A DNA stretch of 64,000 nt from Flavobacteriales bacterium (GCA_020635875.1 JACJYY010000005.1:186001-250000); one strand, 5' to 3'. Numbered from the stretch's first letter, positions 8,596 to 17,367 are shown. Numbers and translations are program-made. The notes: a model not told the origin generated them from the sequence alone.

Positions 8596-9381
8596 ATGGT
8601 CTATTTATCTTCTTTGCATATCAACACCGATAAACGTCACCCGTATCCGTATGATATTCCTGCGATTGGATTTGCAAAACATATCGATTTATCCAACAAG
8701 ATAACGTTTATCATTGGTGAAAACGGTTGCGGTAAATCCACCTTATTGGAATCATTGGCTTGTCGATTACAACTGCCACACATGGACGGTCGTGGTTATG
8801 AGAAAAAATGTTTTGACGCTGCTAAACGCTTGTTACCTTATTTGGAACTTGAGTGGCAAATGGAACGTAGCGTTGGATTTTTCTTTAGGGCTGAGGATTT
8901 TGGGGATTTTATCAATAGTGCCCATCGTAGCGATGTGGATTTGCACAAGCAAATGAGTCTAGATGATGAGATTCCCGAACATATCATTCAACAGATGAAG
9001 GATAGCGCCAATTATCAGTTGCATCGTGTGCGCCAGAATTACGGTCAAGAGCTCGATTCGTTCTCACATGGCGAAGCTTATATGCATATCATGCATCAAA
9101 TGGTAAACCAGCGGGGTATTTATCTACTCGATGAACCTGAAGCTTCGTTATCGCCTGCCAAGCAATTGTCCTTTATCTATTTTCTGCAAAATCATTTACA
9201 GCAATTTAATTCGCAATTTATCATTGCTACACATTCACCGATGCTTATGGCATATCCTGATGCTACTATTTATGAGGTAACTGAAAATGACATGAAAAAG
9301 ACATTGTTAGAAGAAACAGAGCATTATTCAATTACCAAAATGTTTCTTAATAACCCTAAGTCATTCTTGAAACATCTTTAA
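8596..9381 (+). CDS. ABC-type AAA ATPase (AAA_21/AAA_23-like), stand-alone
   Basis: The 261 residues form one ATP-binding cassette-like domain. Walker A is GENGCGKST (41-49). SHGEA resembles the signature, Walker B is YLLDEPEASLS, and the H-loop is ATHSP. There are no membrane segments, so it is not a transporter subunit with its own permease. Stand-alone proteins of this kind often act in DNA repair or in defence systems beside an effector. Here the neighbours are a DUF234 ATPase (divergent) and the DUF262 region. No shared island promoter element was found upstream. Function is uncertain. Confidence 0.82.
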   Translation: MVYLSSLHINTDKRHPYPYDIPAIGFAKHIDLSNKITFIIGENGCGKSTLLESLACRLQLPHMDGRGYEKKCFDAAKRLLPYLELEWQMERSVGFFFRAEDFGDFINSAHRSDVDLHKQMSLDDEIPEHIIQQMKDSANYQLHRVRQNYGQELDSFSHGEAYMHIMHQMVNQRGIYLLDEPEASLSPAKQLSFIYFLQNHLQQFNSQFIIATHSPMLMAYPDATIYEVTENDMKKTLLEETEHYSITKMFLNNPKSFLKHL

Positions 9382-9407
9382 TTGTATATAATATGGGTTC
9401 AAAATAT

Positions 9408-9438
9408 AAATGAGTCCTGTGCAATACAGAACTCATTT
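9408..9438. terminator. Hairpin between convergent genes
   Basis: Arms 9408-9420 (AAATGAGTCCTGT) and 9426-9438 (ACAGAACTCATTT) pair with one mismatch. It lies between the stop of the ABC-type ATPase gene and the stop of the 71-residue gene and may end both transcripts. Confidence 0.55.
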
Positions 9439-9464
9439 AAATAAAGGTCTAATTAGATAATGAA

Positions 9465-9680
9465 CTATACTTTGTCCACTTGCAAATAAGCAGATGAAAG
9501 CGAAGCAGCCTTCTTAATATCTATTCCATATTTTCTTTGAAAAGCCTCAACAACCTCCTTTCCACCATTGGTAGAAACAGGGTTAGAATAGCGAGATACT
9601 ACCTCAACACTCATTCCTTTTTCTAATTGAATTCCATTGACATGTCTTGTTTGTTTTACTGTAATCTTAAATAAAGCCAT
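9465..9680 (-). CDS. Small conserved Bacteroidota protein (possibly DUF6140-like)
   Basis: The 71-residue soluble protein starts MALFKITVKQTRHVNGIQLEKGMSV and contains SNPVSTNGGKEVVEAF. From memory this resembles a small Bacteroidota family (possibly DUF6140) of unknown function that is often seen in accessory DNA; the family name is tentative. It is transcribed away from the 110-residue gene. Its upstream region carries element F of the shared promoter layout, with a perfect TATATTTG box and a predicted leader of about 21 bases. Confidence 0.7.
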   Translation of the reverse strand: MALFKITVKQTRHVNGIQLEKGMSVEVVSRYSNPVSTNGGKEVVEAFQRKYGIDIKKAASLSSAYLQVDKV

Positions 9681-9704
9681 AATTCTTGTTTTTAGTTATT
9701 ACTA

Positions 9705-9738
9705 CAAATATACCATGGCGTATGGTCAATTAGTGTCG
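9705..9738 (-). promoter_or_regulatory. Shared island promoter, copy F
   Basis: On the minus strand CGACACTAATTGAC (9725-9738) is followed by 12 bases and then TATATTTG (9705-9712). It matches 10 of 14 positions of copies B and C. It drives the 71-residue gene. Confidence 0.65.
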
Positions 9739-9778
9739 TTAAGAATATAGATGAGTATATTTTTTTACAAAATCAAAA

Positions 9779-9812
9779 CGACATCATTTGGCGTTAGCGA
9801 CATGTAAATTTG
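9779..9812 (+). promoter_or_regulatory. Shared island promoter, copy A
   Basis: CGACATCATTTGGC (9779-9792) is followed by 12 bases and then TAAATTTG (9805-9812). It matches 12 of 14 positions of copies B and C and faces away from copy F. It drives the 110-residue gene. Confidence 0.7.
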
Positions 9813-9840
9813 TTATATAGCAATTAAAAACTTTACAATT

Positions 9841-10173
9841 ATGACTACAGACGCCTTATTAGAAGTAAATGATTTCGTACTGAGATACGACGGAATTTTT
9901 AGAATAAAATTTGATCATGAAGGACATCATTTAGAAAAGAAAACCTTTCTTTCACCCGACATGTTATTTACGATTATTCAAAACGAAGGAATAAGTAACT
10001 CACTCGAATCCCTTGATTTTTATGACGGAGTGCGCTTTACCAAATCAACCTTAATCTATGAAGTTTTCTATGAAAAAGACGGAAGCATAAGTTTTTTAAC
10101 GGATGAACTAGCAGATGAGCTTTATGACAAACACAGGCTTGTTCTTATTTACTGTAAATTCAAAAAGGAGTGA
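9841..10173 (+). CDS. Uncharacterised 110-residue protein
   Basis: A soluble, acidic protein with no family I recognise. It has no signal peptide or membrane segment. Its start is set by promoter copy A, with a predicted leader of about 25 bases. It is the first plus-strand gene ahead of the DUF262 pair, 235 bases away. The shared promoter layout suggests co-expression with the genes at 15026-17924. Confidence 0.7.
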   Translation: MTTDALLEVNDFVLRYDGIFRIKFDHEGHHLEKKTFLSPDMLFTIIQNEGISNSLESLDFYDGVRFTKSTLIYEVFYEKDGSISFLTDELADELYDKHRLVLIYCKFKKE

Positions 10174-10256
10174 TTTTTAAATATTTTGACAAAAGAAAAA
10201 AAGCCTACTCCCAACTGTTAATTTTATCTAAAAATTAGTACTTTGGATGTTCGACT

Positions 10257-10273
10257 TTTGGGTTAAACCCAAA
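10257..10273. repeat. Short perfect palindrome upstream of the DUF262 genes
   Basis: TTTGGGTT and AACCCAAA flank a single central A. It lies 135 bases before the first DUF262 gene, in a spacer where I see no clear TAnnTTTG promoter. It could be an operator for the pair. Confidence 0.35.
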
Positions 10274-10408
10274 GCGCAAAAAATAAACTTCAATCAACTA
10301 AAATAAATGAACCTATTTAACAACTCAACGATTAAAAATCGCAAAACTCAAAGAAATAAAGTCAGTTTGATTAATTGATCTGAATTGAGATAATAATAGT
10401 ATTTATAA

Positions 10409-11869
10409 ATGAAAAAAAAAGAAGTCCAAGTTATTAGTTGCTCGTTTCAAGAATTAATAGATGCACATTTGAATAATCAAGCCATACCAAACTCTGAAAT
10501 AGCAGGCAAGTTAACCATTCCTGAATACCAACGTCCTTATGTATGGACGGAAAAACAAATAAACCGTCTATTAAATGATTTGAATGAATATCAGCAATGG
10601 CAGGATTTTAACAAACCAATGTTTTATTTAGGCAGCATTATCCTACATCAATCTGGGGAAAAATTAAACATAATAGATGGACAACAACGCATTACAACCA
10701 TGCTGATGCTTGGTAAAATTAAAACTGCAGAATTTAAAACAGAATTAGAATACAAAACGTCTTTATCAGTCCAAAACATCAAGAAAAACCTAACTTATTT
10801 AAAGGCTGTAAAGGATAAAGAAATCTATGAATTCAACCATATCGATATCATTGAACAAATTGATTTTTCTCAAATAAATATCACGCTTGTTATTACTACT
10901 ACTGAAGATTTAGCCTATACATTTTTTGAAACTCATAATACAGGGGGTATTAGACTAAGCGGAAGTGATATTGTCAAAGCTCATCATCTGAGAGCTATTT
11001 CATCAAAAAAAATTGTGAATTATCAAGCTAGAAGATGGGAGCAAATGGAAAGTCAAAAGGTAGAACACATTCTACAATATTTAGGTAAAATCAGATACTG
11101 GGACAACCGACATTGGAGAAGGTTTCCGTTTTACAGGGATGAACGAGGCATAAAAAGTGAACTCTTAGATGAATTTTCAGAACGCACACTCAAAACTGGG
11201 GAAGATATTTCGTATCACTATAGTGCTGTGAAGCATGAAAATGGTAGGCAACTTCAAATGTATGAAAGCCAATACAAGCAACTGAAACAGCCACTTTGGG
11301 ACGGAAACAATGCAATGGACTACATTAATGAATACATTGATTTATATGACTTGCTTTTTAACAAAGAAAAACAAGACTACCGAGTGCCAGACTCGTTTTA
11401 TGAAATCGTTGATAAGTTGTTGCATGGCGAGTCGGGAACCATTTTTTTAAAAGAACTTTTGGAAGTAGCAATTATTACTTATGTAAGTCGCTTTGGATTT
11501 TACAAACTGTCAGAGTCTACTCTGTGGCTTTACCGATTTATCTATTCTTTACGTGTATCAACAGGAAGAAACGTGAGAGAAGACAGTGTTTTCAAATTGG
11601 TTTACGAAAATCAATTTATCGACAACATTCTTGAAGTTTTCACAATTGAACAGCTTCATCATTTTTTAAAAAAGTATTCCTATGCATTCAACACTGACAA
11701 TACAGAGAAAAACCAATCCAAAAGCAAACATATTGAAACACTAAGGAAGTTTTTCCCCTCGAATAACATAAAGGAAATTGATCAATATGTTAAAAATCCA
11801 AAGCTATTTGACAAAGATTTGATTGGTAGTATTTCGAATTTTATAAAATCTGATCAAAATGGACAATAA
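10409..11869 (+). CDS. DUF262 (GmrS-like) protein without a visible HNH domain
   Basis: The 486-residue protein has the DUF262/ParB-like signature: IPEYQRPYVW (37-46), IIDGQQRITT (88-97) and ETHNTGGIRLSGSDIVKAH. In the type IV restriction protein GmrSD this domain binds and hydrolyses nucleotide and helps sense modified DNA. I see no DUF1524 His-Asn-His motif in the C-terminal half, so it is probably not a nuclease by itself. Its stop overlaps the start of the next gene by 11 bases, so the two are very likely co-translated and may form a complex. Confidence 0.85.
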   Translation: MKKKEVQVISCSFQELIDAHLNNQAIPNSEIAGKLTIPEYQRPYVWTEKQINRLLNDLNEYQQWQDFNKPMFYLGSIILHQSGEKLNIIDGQQRITTMLMLGKIKTAEFKTELEYKTSLSVQNIKKNLTYLKAVKDKEIYEFNHIDIIEQIDFSQINITLVITTTEDLAYTFFETHNTGGIRLSGSDIVKAHHLRAISSKKIVNYQARRWEQMESQKVEHILQYLGKIRYWDNRHWRRFPFYRDERGIKSELLDEFSERTLKTGEDISYHYSAVKHENGRQLQMYESQYKQLKQPLWDGNNAMDYINEYIDLYDLLFNKEKQDYRVPDSFYEIVDKLLHGESGTIFLKELLEVAIITYVSRFGFYKLSESTLWLYRFIYSLRVSTGRNVREDSVFKLVYENQFIDNILEVFTIEQLHHFLKKYSYAFNTDNTEKNQSKSKHIETLRKFFPSNNIKEIDQYVKNPKLFDKDLIGSISNFIKSDQNGQ

Positions 11870-13811
11870 AATATTCCAAAGCAATCTCGTCAACCTACAT
11901 CAAATCGAAAAATTTAGTTTCGTAATACCTTCGTACCAACGTCCGTATGTATGGACTGAAATTGAAGTAAAGAAAATATTAAGTGATTTCTATAAGGCAT
12001 ACCAAAAAGACAGACAAAGCAACTATTACATCGGCACTATATTAACTAAGGAAAGTACTGATGAAGCAGAGTTAATCGATGGGCAGCAACGATTCACCAC
12101 CTTGTGGTTGGTTGCTTTTGTTTTTTGGACTAAAAACTCAGGTTCAGAATTAGAAAATATTCTTAGAGCCAAAGATGGAAAATTGAAAATGAGTTTTGAG
12201 ATTAGAACAGAAGTTGCTAATTATTTGTCTACCTTAATAGACAAGAAGGAAACCACTGGTGATGCCATCCTAAACACAAATAATCATCCTTATTTAAAAA
12301 ACATAGCACGAGCATTAACGACTATTCAAAGTTTAATTGATGAAGAAATAGAAGAAAGTCAATTGAAGGATTTTGGTAATTACATCTATTACCAAGTACA
12401 TCTAATTAAAAATACAACTCCCGCAAAACTAGACTTAAACAAACTTTTTTCGACAATCAATAGTGCTGGTGTTCAACTTGAACAAACCGACATTGTAAAA
12501 TCAAACTTACTAAATCTAATTGATGATAAGATTTTGTACGGTAGGATTTGGGAAGCTTGTGAAGATATGACAAATTTCTTTGAAAGAAACGTTAGAACTT
12601 CATTTCCAAAAAGCAACTGGAAAAATATTGATTTGTCTAAATATATGATTTTTGATAAATCAATTTTCATATATGAAAGTACAGATATACTTGACGAAAG
12701 TGAGCAAAATTTCACCTTAGACTCTTTTGAATTAGATACTCTTGAAACATATAAGAGTTTTATCAATGATTATGAGAATGAAAAGAGAGATTCTGAATTA
12801 ATCTATTGTCGATCCATTATCAACTTTGGACAACTTTTATTACACACTTACAGATTGCATTTATTATTTGAGAACAAGCCAGACTTTGAAGGAACTTTTC
12901 ATGTAAATCGTCTGATTGAAATCTTTTCAGCATTAAAAAATCCTGCAGAAATTAAACGATTTATAGAATTACTCTGGACAGTCCGATATCATTTTGACAA
13001 GTACATTGTTAAGTGGATTTCAGACAATAACTCGAAAAATGAAAGCTTGGAACTCTTGAATATAAACAAGAATTCTGAAAACTATTACACGAGGACAGCC
13101 TATGATAAATCTGGAATGCTTATGTTACAAAGTGTTCTTTATTTCACAGGAGATTACCTCAGACAGTTTTGGTTGACACCATATCTTTACTGTTTAATTA
13201 AAAACAAAAACAACCCAAACGCTCAGAGTAATACGCTACTAATTATACTGGAAAAATTAGACAACCAACTTTCAATAAGTGAACTACAAGATAAAGAAGC
13301 TACCTTTAAGCTTTGTACTGAAGATTTAAACCCAGATTTTGATTTTGAAAAGTACCTGAAAGAAAATAGTTACGGCACTAAATTCAAACACTATTGGTTT
13401 CAAAAGTTGGAATATGTTTTATGGAAAACTTGGCCAGAAAATAACAAAACTAATAAATTTAATAATTTTAGAATTACTTCAAAAAATTCTATAGAACACA
13501 TCTATCCACAAAACCCTGAGAATAGAATCCAACATCCAAATATTGAAAAAGATGTTTTAGATTCTTTTGGCAATCTTGTTTTGTTAAGTGTTTCACAAAA
13601 TTCGGAATACAGTAACAAATCAGTTGCAGTAAAACGTTCGATGTTTAATGAGAAGCAAAATTCTTATGATACACTAAAATCATTTTACATTTTCAAAAAC
13701 GACACGGATTGGACTGCCGAAGCAATAGACAGTCATAAAACGGAAATGATAAATATTTTAAAACAACACTACAAAAATAAAGGTTTGTTATCCTCTGAAG
13801 CCAATGATTAA
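11859..13811 (+). CDS. DUF262-DUF1524 (GmrSD-like) putative restriction nuclease
   Basis: The 650-residue protein has an N-terminal DUF262 domain with IPSYQRPYVW (23-32), IDGQQRFTT (73-81) and STINSAGVQLEQTDIVKSN. The C-terminal region has SIEHIYPQ (around 544-551) and SFGNLVLLS (569-577) followed by several asparagines, the DUF1524 HNH nuclease pattern. GmrSD proteins cut modified (for example glucosylated hydroxymethylcytosine) phage DNA, and SspE-type relatives act with phosphorothioation. This gene overlaps the upstream DUF262 gene. Substrate and modification dependence are inferred from the family only. Confidence 0.87.
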   Translation: MDNKIFQSNLVNLHQIEKFSFVIPSYQRPYVWTEIEVKKILSDFYKAYQKDRQSNYYIGTILTKESTDEAELIDGQQRFTTLWLVAFVFWTKNSGSELENILRAKDGKLKMSFEIRTEVANYLSTLIDKKETTGDAILNTNNHPYLKNIARALTTIQSLIDEEIEESQLKDFGNYIYYQVHLIKNTTPAKLDLNKLFSTINSAGVQLEQTDIVKSNLLNLIDDKILYGRIWEACEDMTNFFERNVRTSFPKSNWKNIDLSKYMIFDKSIFIYESTDILDESEQNFTLDSFELDTLETYKSFINDYENEKRDSELIYCRSIINFGQLLLHTYRLHLLFENKPDFEGTFHVNRLIEIFSALKNPAEIKRFIELLWTVRYHFDKYIVKWISDNNSKNESLELLNINKNSENYYTRTAYDKSGMLMLQSVLYFTGDYLRQFWLTPYLYCLIKNKNNPNAQSNTLLIILEKLDNQLSISELQDKEATFKLCTEDLNPDFDFEKYLKENSYGTKFKHYWFQKLEYVLWKTWPENNKTNKFNNFRITSKNSIEHIYPQNPENRIQHPNIEKDVLDSFGNLVLLSVSQNSEYSNKSVAVKRSMFNEKQNSYDTLKSFYIFKNDTDWTAEAIDSHKTEMINILKQHYKNKGLLSSEAND

Positions 13812-13877
13812 CTCCCTGAAATTGATATTTGAAAACACAAAAGTAACATATGAAGAAAGCACCAACAACCTTCTTAA

Positions 13878-14243
13878 TCAATCTCCCCCAAACAAACTAT
13901 CATAGCTCATTGAGTCTTCATCAAAATCATCATCATGGCGTTCAGGAAACATCATATCCAGTTCTGCTTCTGAATCGAAAAAGTCATGTTCTCTTTTTAT
14001 TCTTTGGATTTCTTTGATTATGATTTTTAATCCTCTTAATTCCAATGAATGCGGTAATTGGTCATCAGGAATCAAACCAAATTCAGGATGCCTTAATTGA
14101 ACTTCTTCAATAAACCCTATATCCATTTCGACATCTTGCTGTAGGTCATACACTAATTGTTCATAATCACCTTCTTGATTTTCGGTTTGTTGCTCAGCTT
14201 TTTGAAGTCTATCGTTTAATTGTTCTATAGTGTAATTCATCAT
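13878..14243 (-). CDS. Uncharacterised acidic 121-residue protein
   Basis: Highly acidic, with predicted helices at the N-terminus (EQLNDRLQKAEQQ) and an Asp/Glu-rich tail (HDDDFDEDSMSYDS). No family is recognised. It follows the 206-residue DnaQ-like gene by 29 bases and probably shares its transcript, driven by promoter copy E. Two adjacent ATG codons make the start uncertain by one residue. The acidity could fit a DNA mimic or a partner protein, but this is speculation. Confidence 0.68.
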   Translation of the reverse strand: MMNYTIEQLNDRLQKAEQQTENQEGDYEQLVYDLQQDVEMDIGFIEEVQLRHPEFGLIPDDQLPHSLELRGLKIIIKEIQRIKREHDFFDSEAELDMMFPERHDDDFDEDSMSYDSLFGGD

Positions 14244-14272
14244 TACTTAGTAGTTTTATTGATTTTCTAAAT

Positions 14273-14893
14273 CTAATCATTCCTTTCAAATTTTTCTCCC
14301 TTCAAATCAAAATCTTTAAAAACCCTTTTTAGTCTCTTTAACTCAAAAAAGCATTCAGCAATAATTTCAACATCTTCATTCAAACTAGTTGCTTCAGGTT
14401 TTTCTCCAAATAGAAATTTATTTAACTCTTTTAAGGACGGGAGTTTATATTTCCCTCCTCGTCCTCCCGGAATAGCACATATTTTTGCAGTTTCTTCTGA
14501 GCTCAAATCAATATATGGCATATTCAAAATTTCATTATAAATGGAACAACGAAATAACTCGCAAGCCAACACATTAAGGTTTAAGATAGGGAAACGAGTT
14601 ACAAGACATTTTGCAGAGACTAAATCTTCTGCAAAAAATTCAAGAACTGTTCGCAGCTTTATTCCTTCTTTAAATATAATTTCATCTGTAATACCTGTAA
14701 AGATTGACACATCATTGTCTATTTCAAAGCCATCAGGCGTTATAAAAAAACTGCATTGTTTTTTGAGCTTTCCATTCCTATTATAGAGCTTCCATGCCAA
14801 TTGAATACATCTAGGCCAATTATCCGTGTCTAAAAACGAAGTATCAAACCGTTTTGGGAGCCCATTAGTTTCTGTGTCGAAAATTAAATACAT
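14273..14893 (-). CDS. DnaQ-like 3'-5' exonuclease homologue with missing catalytic residues
   Basis: The 206-residue protein opens MYLIFDTETNGLP, the ExoI motif of the DEDDh exonuclease domain fused to or resembling Bacteroidota DNA polymerase III parts (D6 and E8 kept). NWPRCIQLAW and GGRGGKYKLPSLKELNKFLFG also match that family. Where active relatives have HNxxFD, this one reads TRFPILN, so the motif II Asp aligns with N105. Where they have AHNAxxDVE it reads ATSLNEDVE, so the catalytic His aligns with T169 while D174 remains. It is probably inactive as a nuclease or altered. It is followed by the acidic 121-residue gene and transcribed away from 15026. Alignments are by memory of the family. 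Confidence 0.75.
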   Translation of the reverse strand: MYLIFDTETNGLPKRFDTSFLDTDNWPRCIQLAWKLYNRNGKLKKQCSFFITPDGFEIDNDVSIFTGITDEIIFKEGIKLRTVLEFFAEDLVSAKCLVTRFPILNLNVLACELFRCSIYNEILNMPYIDLSSEETAKICAIPGGRGGKYKLPSLKELNKFLFGEKPEATSLNEDVEIIAECFFELKRLKRVFKDFDLKGEKFERND

Positions 14894-14921
14894 AGCTGGT
14901 GGTTTTGGATGATTAATATAG

Positions 14922-14955
14922 CGAATATCTCGCAGTTAACGGCCAAACTACGTCG
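14922..14955 (-). promoter_or_regulatory. Shared island promoter, copy E (weakest copy)
   Basis: On the minus strand CGACGTAGTTTGGC (14942-14955) is followed by 12 bases and GATATTCG (14922-14929). It matches 10 of 14 bases of copies B and C, and the box is degenerate. It drives the 206-residue DnaQ-like gene and faces away from copy B. Confidence 0.5.
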
Positions 14956-14973
14956 TTCAAAAATTTTCTTTAA

Positions 14974-15007
14974 CGACATCTTTTGACTTCATGTATATAT
15001 AGTTTCG
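14974..15007 (+). promoter_or_regulatory. Shared island promoter, copy B
   Basis: CGACATCTTTTGAC (14974-14987), identical to copy C, is followed by 12 bases and TAGTTTCG (15000-15007). The predicted leader to the ATG at 15026 is about 15 bases. Confidence 0.7.
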
Positions 15008-15025
15008 ACATTAAAAAGTAATAGC

Positions 15026-15319
15026 ATGATTGAAGCAACACTTAAACTAAAAGACAAATACGCCGAACTTATGGCTCTTATAAGCAAGTGCGAATCCGAA
15101 ATACAGGCTATTGAGGACAAAAAATTGTTTCACAAGTACAAAAACGATACGGTAAAACAATTTGAACTCAGCCAGGAACAAAAGTTTCTCAAACGTAAAA
15201 TTGTGCTTTACATTAATGAATTCAGAAAACAAATCAAGGATAATTATTTGGCTCAAAGGGTATTCGAAAGTGCATTGAAATCACTGGAATATCATTTCAC
15301 GCAGTACGGTAAATTTTAA
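15026..15319 (+). CDS. Uncharacterised 97-residue basic helical protein
   Basis: Rich in Lys, Glu and Leu with heptad-like spacing, so a helical or coiled-coil protein is likely. No known domain is recognised. Promoter copy B sits directly upstream. The next gene starts 21 bases after its stop, so it is probably co-transcribed with the 352-residue DnaQ-like protein and may act with it. Confidence 0.7.
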   Translation: MIEATLKLKDKYAELMALISKCESEIQAIEDKKLFHKYKNDTVKQFELSQEQKFLKRKIVLYINEFRKQIKDNYLAQRVFESALKSLEYHFTQYGKF

Positions 15320-15340
15320 ACATTTCTAAATCATTATTCC

Positions 15341-16399
15341 ATGTACTTAATTTTTGATATTGAATTTATTGGCAAACCTTGTAAATGGGATACCAACACA
15401 CAGATTTCCGAAATGCCTCGATGTATTTCATTTGCCTGGAACATTTACGAAGAAGGAATACTTAAAAAGAAAAATCACTTTCATATAACACCATATAAAT
15501 TGGATACAAAAGCTATGGAAGCAGCAAACAATTCAGTTGAAATAAGATATCCTCTATACGGCACACCAATTGAAAAAGTGTTTGGCTGGTTCATAGAGGA
15601 TGCTAGAAAATGTGATTTTATGGTTGGATATGATCTAGACACCAAGCTGGATATTATACGATCCGAACTGTACAGATTACATTTAATTACCGAACTTAAA
15701 CTTTATCCAGCCATAAACTTTCATCCAAATCGTAACATAGAACTCCGCAACTACCCACAACACTATAGTTTTTGGATAAAGGCAGAAGAAAATTTTGAGG
15801 CTATTTTTGTTCCAAACACTAATAAAAATAATGATCTCATTATTGATAGTATAGAAAATAACTTGGCTTTCCTTCTAAAGAAATACAAAATACTCAATAT
15901 TATGAATAGAAGAAAAATAGACAACTTTGTTCTATATTTGACTCACCCAGATGACGGCCTCCAGAGAATTTTTTTACATGAATTTGAAGTATTTGATAGC
16001 AATCAAAAAAAATGGTTTCTAATTGAGGTCCAAAAAAAAAGAGAACGTTACGCATGTACAAAGTCCAATAAATTACAATTAATAGACAATTATATTGATG
16101 GTGTATTTTTGGATTGCGATGACGATGATTTTTTTTGGCTTTATTACAAATCAGATTTTCATTTTGCAACCAACAGAGGGACTCCTTCAGACACATTTAC
16201 AGGGAATAAATGGGATTCTTCTAATCACGATATGAAACATTATCTATTTAGTGATTTGCTTAATTTTTATATTTCAAATAAAAATCTTTTAACCGAAAAT
16301 TTGAGTCCTAGTACCATTGCTGACATAAAACACCTAGCAACAATGAAAAAACCCGAACACTTGAGAATAACCTTTGGTTGTGTTTCATCTAAGGAATAA
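15341..16399 (+). CDS. Degenerate DnaQ-like domain fused to an unknown C-terminal domain
   Basis: The first 120 residues of this 352-residue protein follow the same plan as the 206-residue gene: MYLIFDIEFIGKPCKW (D6, E8), MPRCISFAW, then VGYDLDTKLDIIRSEL, where the usual HNxxFD is replaced (H to Y97, D to K102). No motif III His/Asp pair is visible. The remaining 230 residues match nothing I know; they include an acidic patch DCDDDDFFW. The protein is probably not an active exonuclease; a binding or sensing role is possible. It lies in an operon with the 97-residue gene. Confidence 0.7.
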   Translation: MYLIFDIEFIGKPCKWDTNTQISEMPRCISFAWNIYEEGILKKKNHFHITPYKLDTKAMEAANNSVEIRYPLYGTPIEKVFGWFIEDARKCDFMVGYDLDTKLDIIRSELYRLHLITELKLYPAINFHPNRNIELRNYPQHYSFWIKAEENFEAIFVPNTNKNNDLIIDSIENNLAFLLKKYKILNIMNRRKIDNFVLYLTHPDDGLQRIFLHEFEVFDSNQKKWFLIEVQKKRERYACTKSNKLQLIDNYIDGVFLDCDDDDFFWLYYKSDFHFATNRGTPSDTFTGNKWDSSNHDMKHYLFSDLLNFYISNKNLLTENLSPSTIADIKHLATMKKPEHLRITFGCVSSKE

Positions 16400-16407
16400 G
16401 CTTTCGC

Positions 16408-16441
16408 CGTCACGTTTTGTCGTTTTCAATATTTATCTTTG
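16408..16441 (+). promoter_or_regulatory. Shared island promoter, copy D (in front of the WYL regulator)
   Basis: CGTCACGTTTTGTC (16408-16421) is followed by 12 bases and then TATCTTTG (16434-16441), a perfect TAnnTTTG box. It has 10 of 14 bases of copies B and C. Its presence before the regulator gene suggests autoregulation. Confidence 0.65.
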
Positions 16442-16464
16442 AATAGAATCAAAAAACAATAGTT

Positions 16465-17367
16465 ATGTCCAAGCTCGAATCCAACATCAGACAGCGAATT
16501 ATCATCAATTGTTTACGCAAAAAACCTTTTTCTTTTGAAGAGTTGGATGATGTGTTGACAAGAAGATCAGATTTAGATGAACGCAAATACAATTGCTCTG
16601 AGCGCACTTTCCAGAGGGAAAAAAACGAAATACTTTCCAATTACAATATTGAAATCAAATTCAATAAACAAACAGGTAAGTATGAAATCGTATCGGAGGA
16701 TTGGGACGAACACAGCGAACGTCTCATGGAGTCTTATGACATGATTAACGCTTTAAATACTGGAAAAAGTCTTTCTCAGCATTTATATCTTGAGAAAAGA
16801 AAACCGCTTGGTCTTGAGCATATTCACGGGATTCTTCATGCCATTAAAAACCAACGATTATTGTCCTTTAATTATAAAAAATATTGGTACGACGTAAAGA
16901 ACGATCTGATTCGGGTAGTCGAACCTCTTGCCTTGAAAGAATCGCGCTATCGTTGGTATTTAATTGCGCGTGATACGACTAACCAAACTATTAAAACCTA
17001 TGGTCTCGATCGCATCACGAATCTTGAGATAAGCAAACGTAAGTTTGACCCTCTTAACAATTATGACATTGAAACTGATTTTAAAAATTGCTTTGGTATT
17101 ATCAATAATGAAGGTACACAACCTCAAAAAGTAATATTATCGCTAACACCTCAACAAGGGAAATATGTCAAATCCCTTCCTCTGCATTCCAGCCAAAAAG
17201 AGATTTTATCCAGTAATGAAGAATACCGCATTGAATTATTTATAAAACCCACTTACGACTTTGAAATGGAAATTTTATCTTTAGGTGCAAACGTAAAGAT
17301 TATCGAACCAAAATCACTGAAGGAATCAATTAAAGCGAAGTTAAAAGAGGCCTTGGAGCAGTATTAG
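16465..17367 (+). CDS. WYL-domain transcriptional regulator
   Basis: The 300-residue protein has an N-terminal helix-turn-helix region (about 8-60), then a WYL domain with RYRWYLIARD (161-170; W164 Y165 L166) and TYGLDRI, and a C-terminal WCX-like extension. WYL regulators often control phage-defence operons (for example BrxR and CapW) and are thought to sense a ligand such as a nucleic acid or nucleotide through the WYL fold. Here the gene has promoter copy D, and five more copies lie at other island genes, so it is the obvious candidate regulator of the set. Its stop overlaps the stop of the convergent gene by 4 bases. Confidence 0.9.
   Translation: MSKLESNIRQRIIINCLRKKPFSFEELDDVLTRRSDLDERKYNCSERTFQREKNEILSNYNIEIKFNKQTGKYEIVSEDWDEHSERLMESYDMINALNTGKSLSQHLYLEKRKPLGLEHIHGILHAIKNQRLLSFNYKKYWYDVKNDLIRVVEPLALKESRYRWYLIARDTTNQTIKTYGLDRITNLEISKRKFDPLNNYDIETDFKNCFGIINNEGTQPQKVILSLTPQQGKYVKSLPLHSSQKEILSSNEEYRIELFIKPTYDFEMEILSLGANVKIIEPKSLKESIKAKLKEALEQY

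Noticed and set aside
10257..10273. Palindrome before the DUF262 genes as a seventh copy of the shared island promoter
   Set aside because: The sequence GTTCGACTTTTGGG matches the 14-base element at only about half its positions, and no TAnnTTTG-like box follows after 12 bases.
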